From NCBI GenBank assembly GCA_039028975.1, contig JBCCHB010000026.1, positions 1-64,000 of the forward strand: 64,000 nucleotides of DNA, given 5' to 3'. This DNA comes from JAHBNG01 sp039028975 (lineage in GTDB: Bacteria; Chloroflexota; Anaerolineae; Caldilineales; Caldilineaceae). Below are positions 63,732 to 64,000 of the stretch, in pieces (position 1 is the first letter of the stretch; the number at the start of each line of letters is the position of its first letter). The notes below the pieces were generated by a model. That model was given only the letters and a program-made list of their open reading frames with translations. It was not told the DNA's origin and ran no database searches. A program made the position numbers and the translations under genes.

Positions 63732-64000
63732 AATCAATGCATTTTTACGGCCTGTCGCTATATACTTTTATCTATACAAGGCAATGATGGTTTTGTATAG
63801 TAGAAATTCGACAAGAAGTAGTAGGTTGATTATACTGCACTAATCATATTTTACCTTACTTCGCCTTTGTGGCCGTTCGTAATACATACTCAGCGGACGA
63901 TGGTTCAGAGAGGATGCCTACGTATAGAACGACTCGTACCTGCCTGAACTGTCATTTATGAATACATGGCTGATGGCAAAAAAGCGAAGCATTCGTTACT

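Noticed and set aside
1..64000. tRNA and rRNA genes
   Set aside because: I looked for T-loop words such as GGTTCGAATCC and for long conserved rRNA blocks and saw none; a covariance-model scan would be needed to be certain.

Overview
The window looks like chromosome of a free-living or host-associated bacterium, most likely a Chloroflexota member of the Anaerolineae/Caldilinea type. This is inferred, not proven. The support is a set of secreted proteins with Thr-Pro linkers and a terminal '[IL][YF]LPLV'-like motif, many lipoprotein solute-binding proteins, and stacks of sulfatases and phytanoyl-CoA dioxygenases. No rRNA, tRNA, CRISPR array, prophage or intact insertion sequence was seen. Intergenic spaces hold several dispersed short repeat families. 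The largest, called R1 here, is about 86 bp long, and each of its five near-complete copies lies just upstream of a gene.

Region by region. 1-3000: two tandem secreted CAP-domain proteins, the first bracketed by a 99-bp inverted repeat. 3.07-5.6 kb: tRNA methylthiotransferase (mtaB-like) and pheS, with no pheT. 5.9-9.0 kb: a secreted protein, an HDAC-family deacetylase, and a DUF433/PIN-like toxin-antitoxin pair. 9.07-11.3 kb: a PotD-like binding protein and a homocysteine S-methyltransferase. 11.7-13.7 kb: a small membrane protein and a start/stop-coupled P-loop kinase and aminoglycoside-phosphotransferase-like pair. 13.8-17.1 kb: a sugar ABC importer (binding protein and two permeases) on the minus strand. 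17.4-18.6 kb: a canonical PhyH dioxygenase and a decayed transposase tail. 18.85-26.25 kb: two large secreted legumain-like (C13) cysteine peptidases around a secreted surface protein.

26.3-37.6 kb is a mainly minus-strand catabolic block: 2-hydroxyacid dehydrogenase, two formylglycine-type sulfatases, a biotinyl-carboxyltransferase fusion, an F420/Ddn-like protein, a peroxiredoxin-like protein, two coupled PhyH paralogs with a halogenase-like H-x-G motif, and a family-5 peptide-binding lipoprotein. 38.2-40.63 kb holds two tandem copies of an unknown exported protein. Both are split at the same place by a run of T (T9 and T8), and they lie downstream of a 13-copy 8-bp tandem array. This is the strongest candidate for something undescribed: a phase-variable or slippage-expressed pair. 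40.77-44.19 kb: a SF1 helicase with a possible RelE-like N-terminus and a helical-repeat C-terminus.

44.4-64 kb is more house-keeping: TrkA/TrkH potassium uptake with a coupled sulfotransferase-like gene, lgt, a Thr-type sulfatase-superfamily hydrolase, a MacB/FtsX-type ABC exporter operon ending in a PA14 lipoprotein, an OmpR-type regulator, a secreted subtilisin, a NarL-type regulator with its PAS/GAF histidine kinase, and a degenerate LytM-like protein.

Taken together the genes suggest an organism that imports and oxidises small organics (sugars, peptides, polyamines, sulfated compounds) and invests heavily in secreted proteases and surface proteins.
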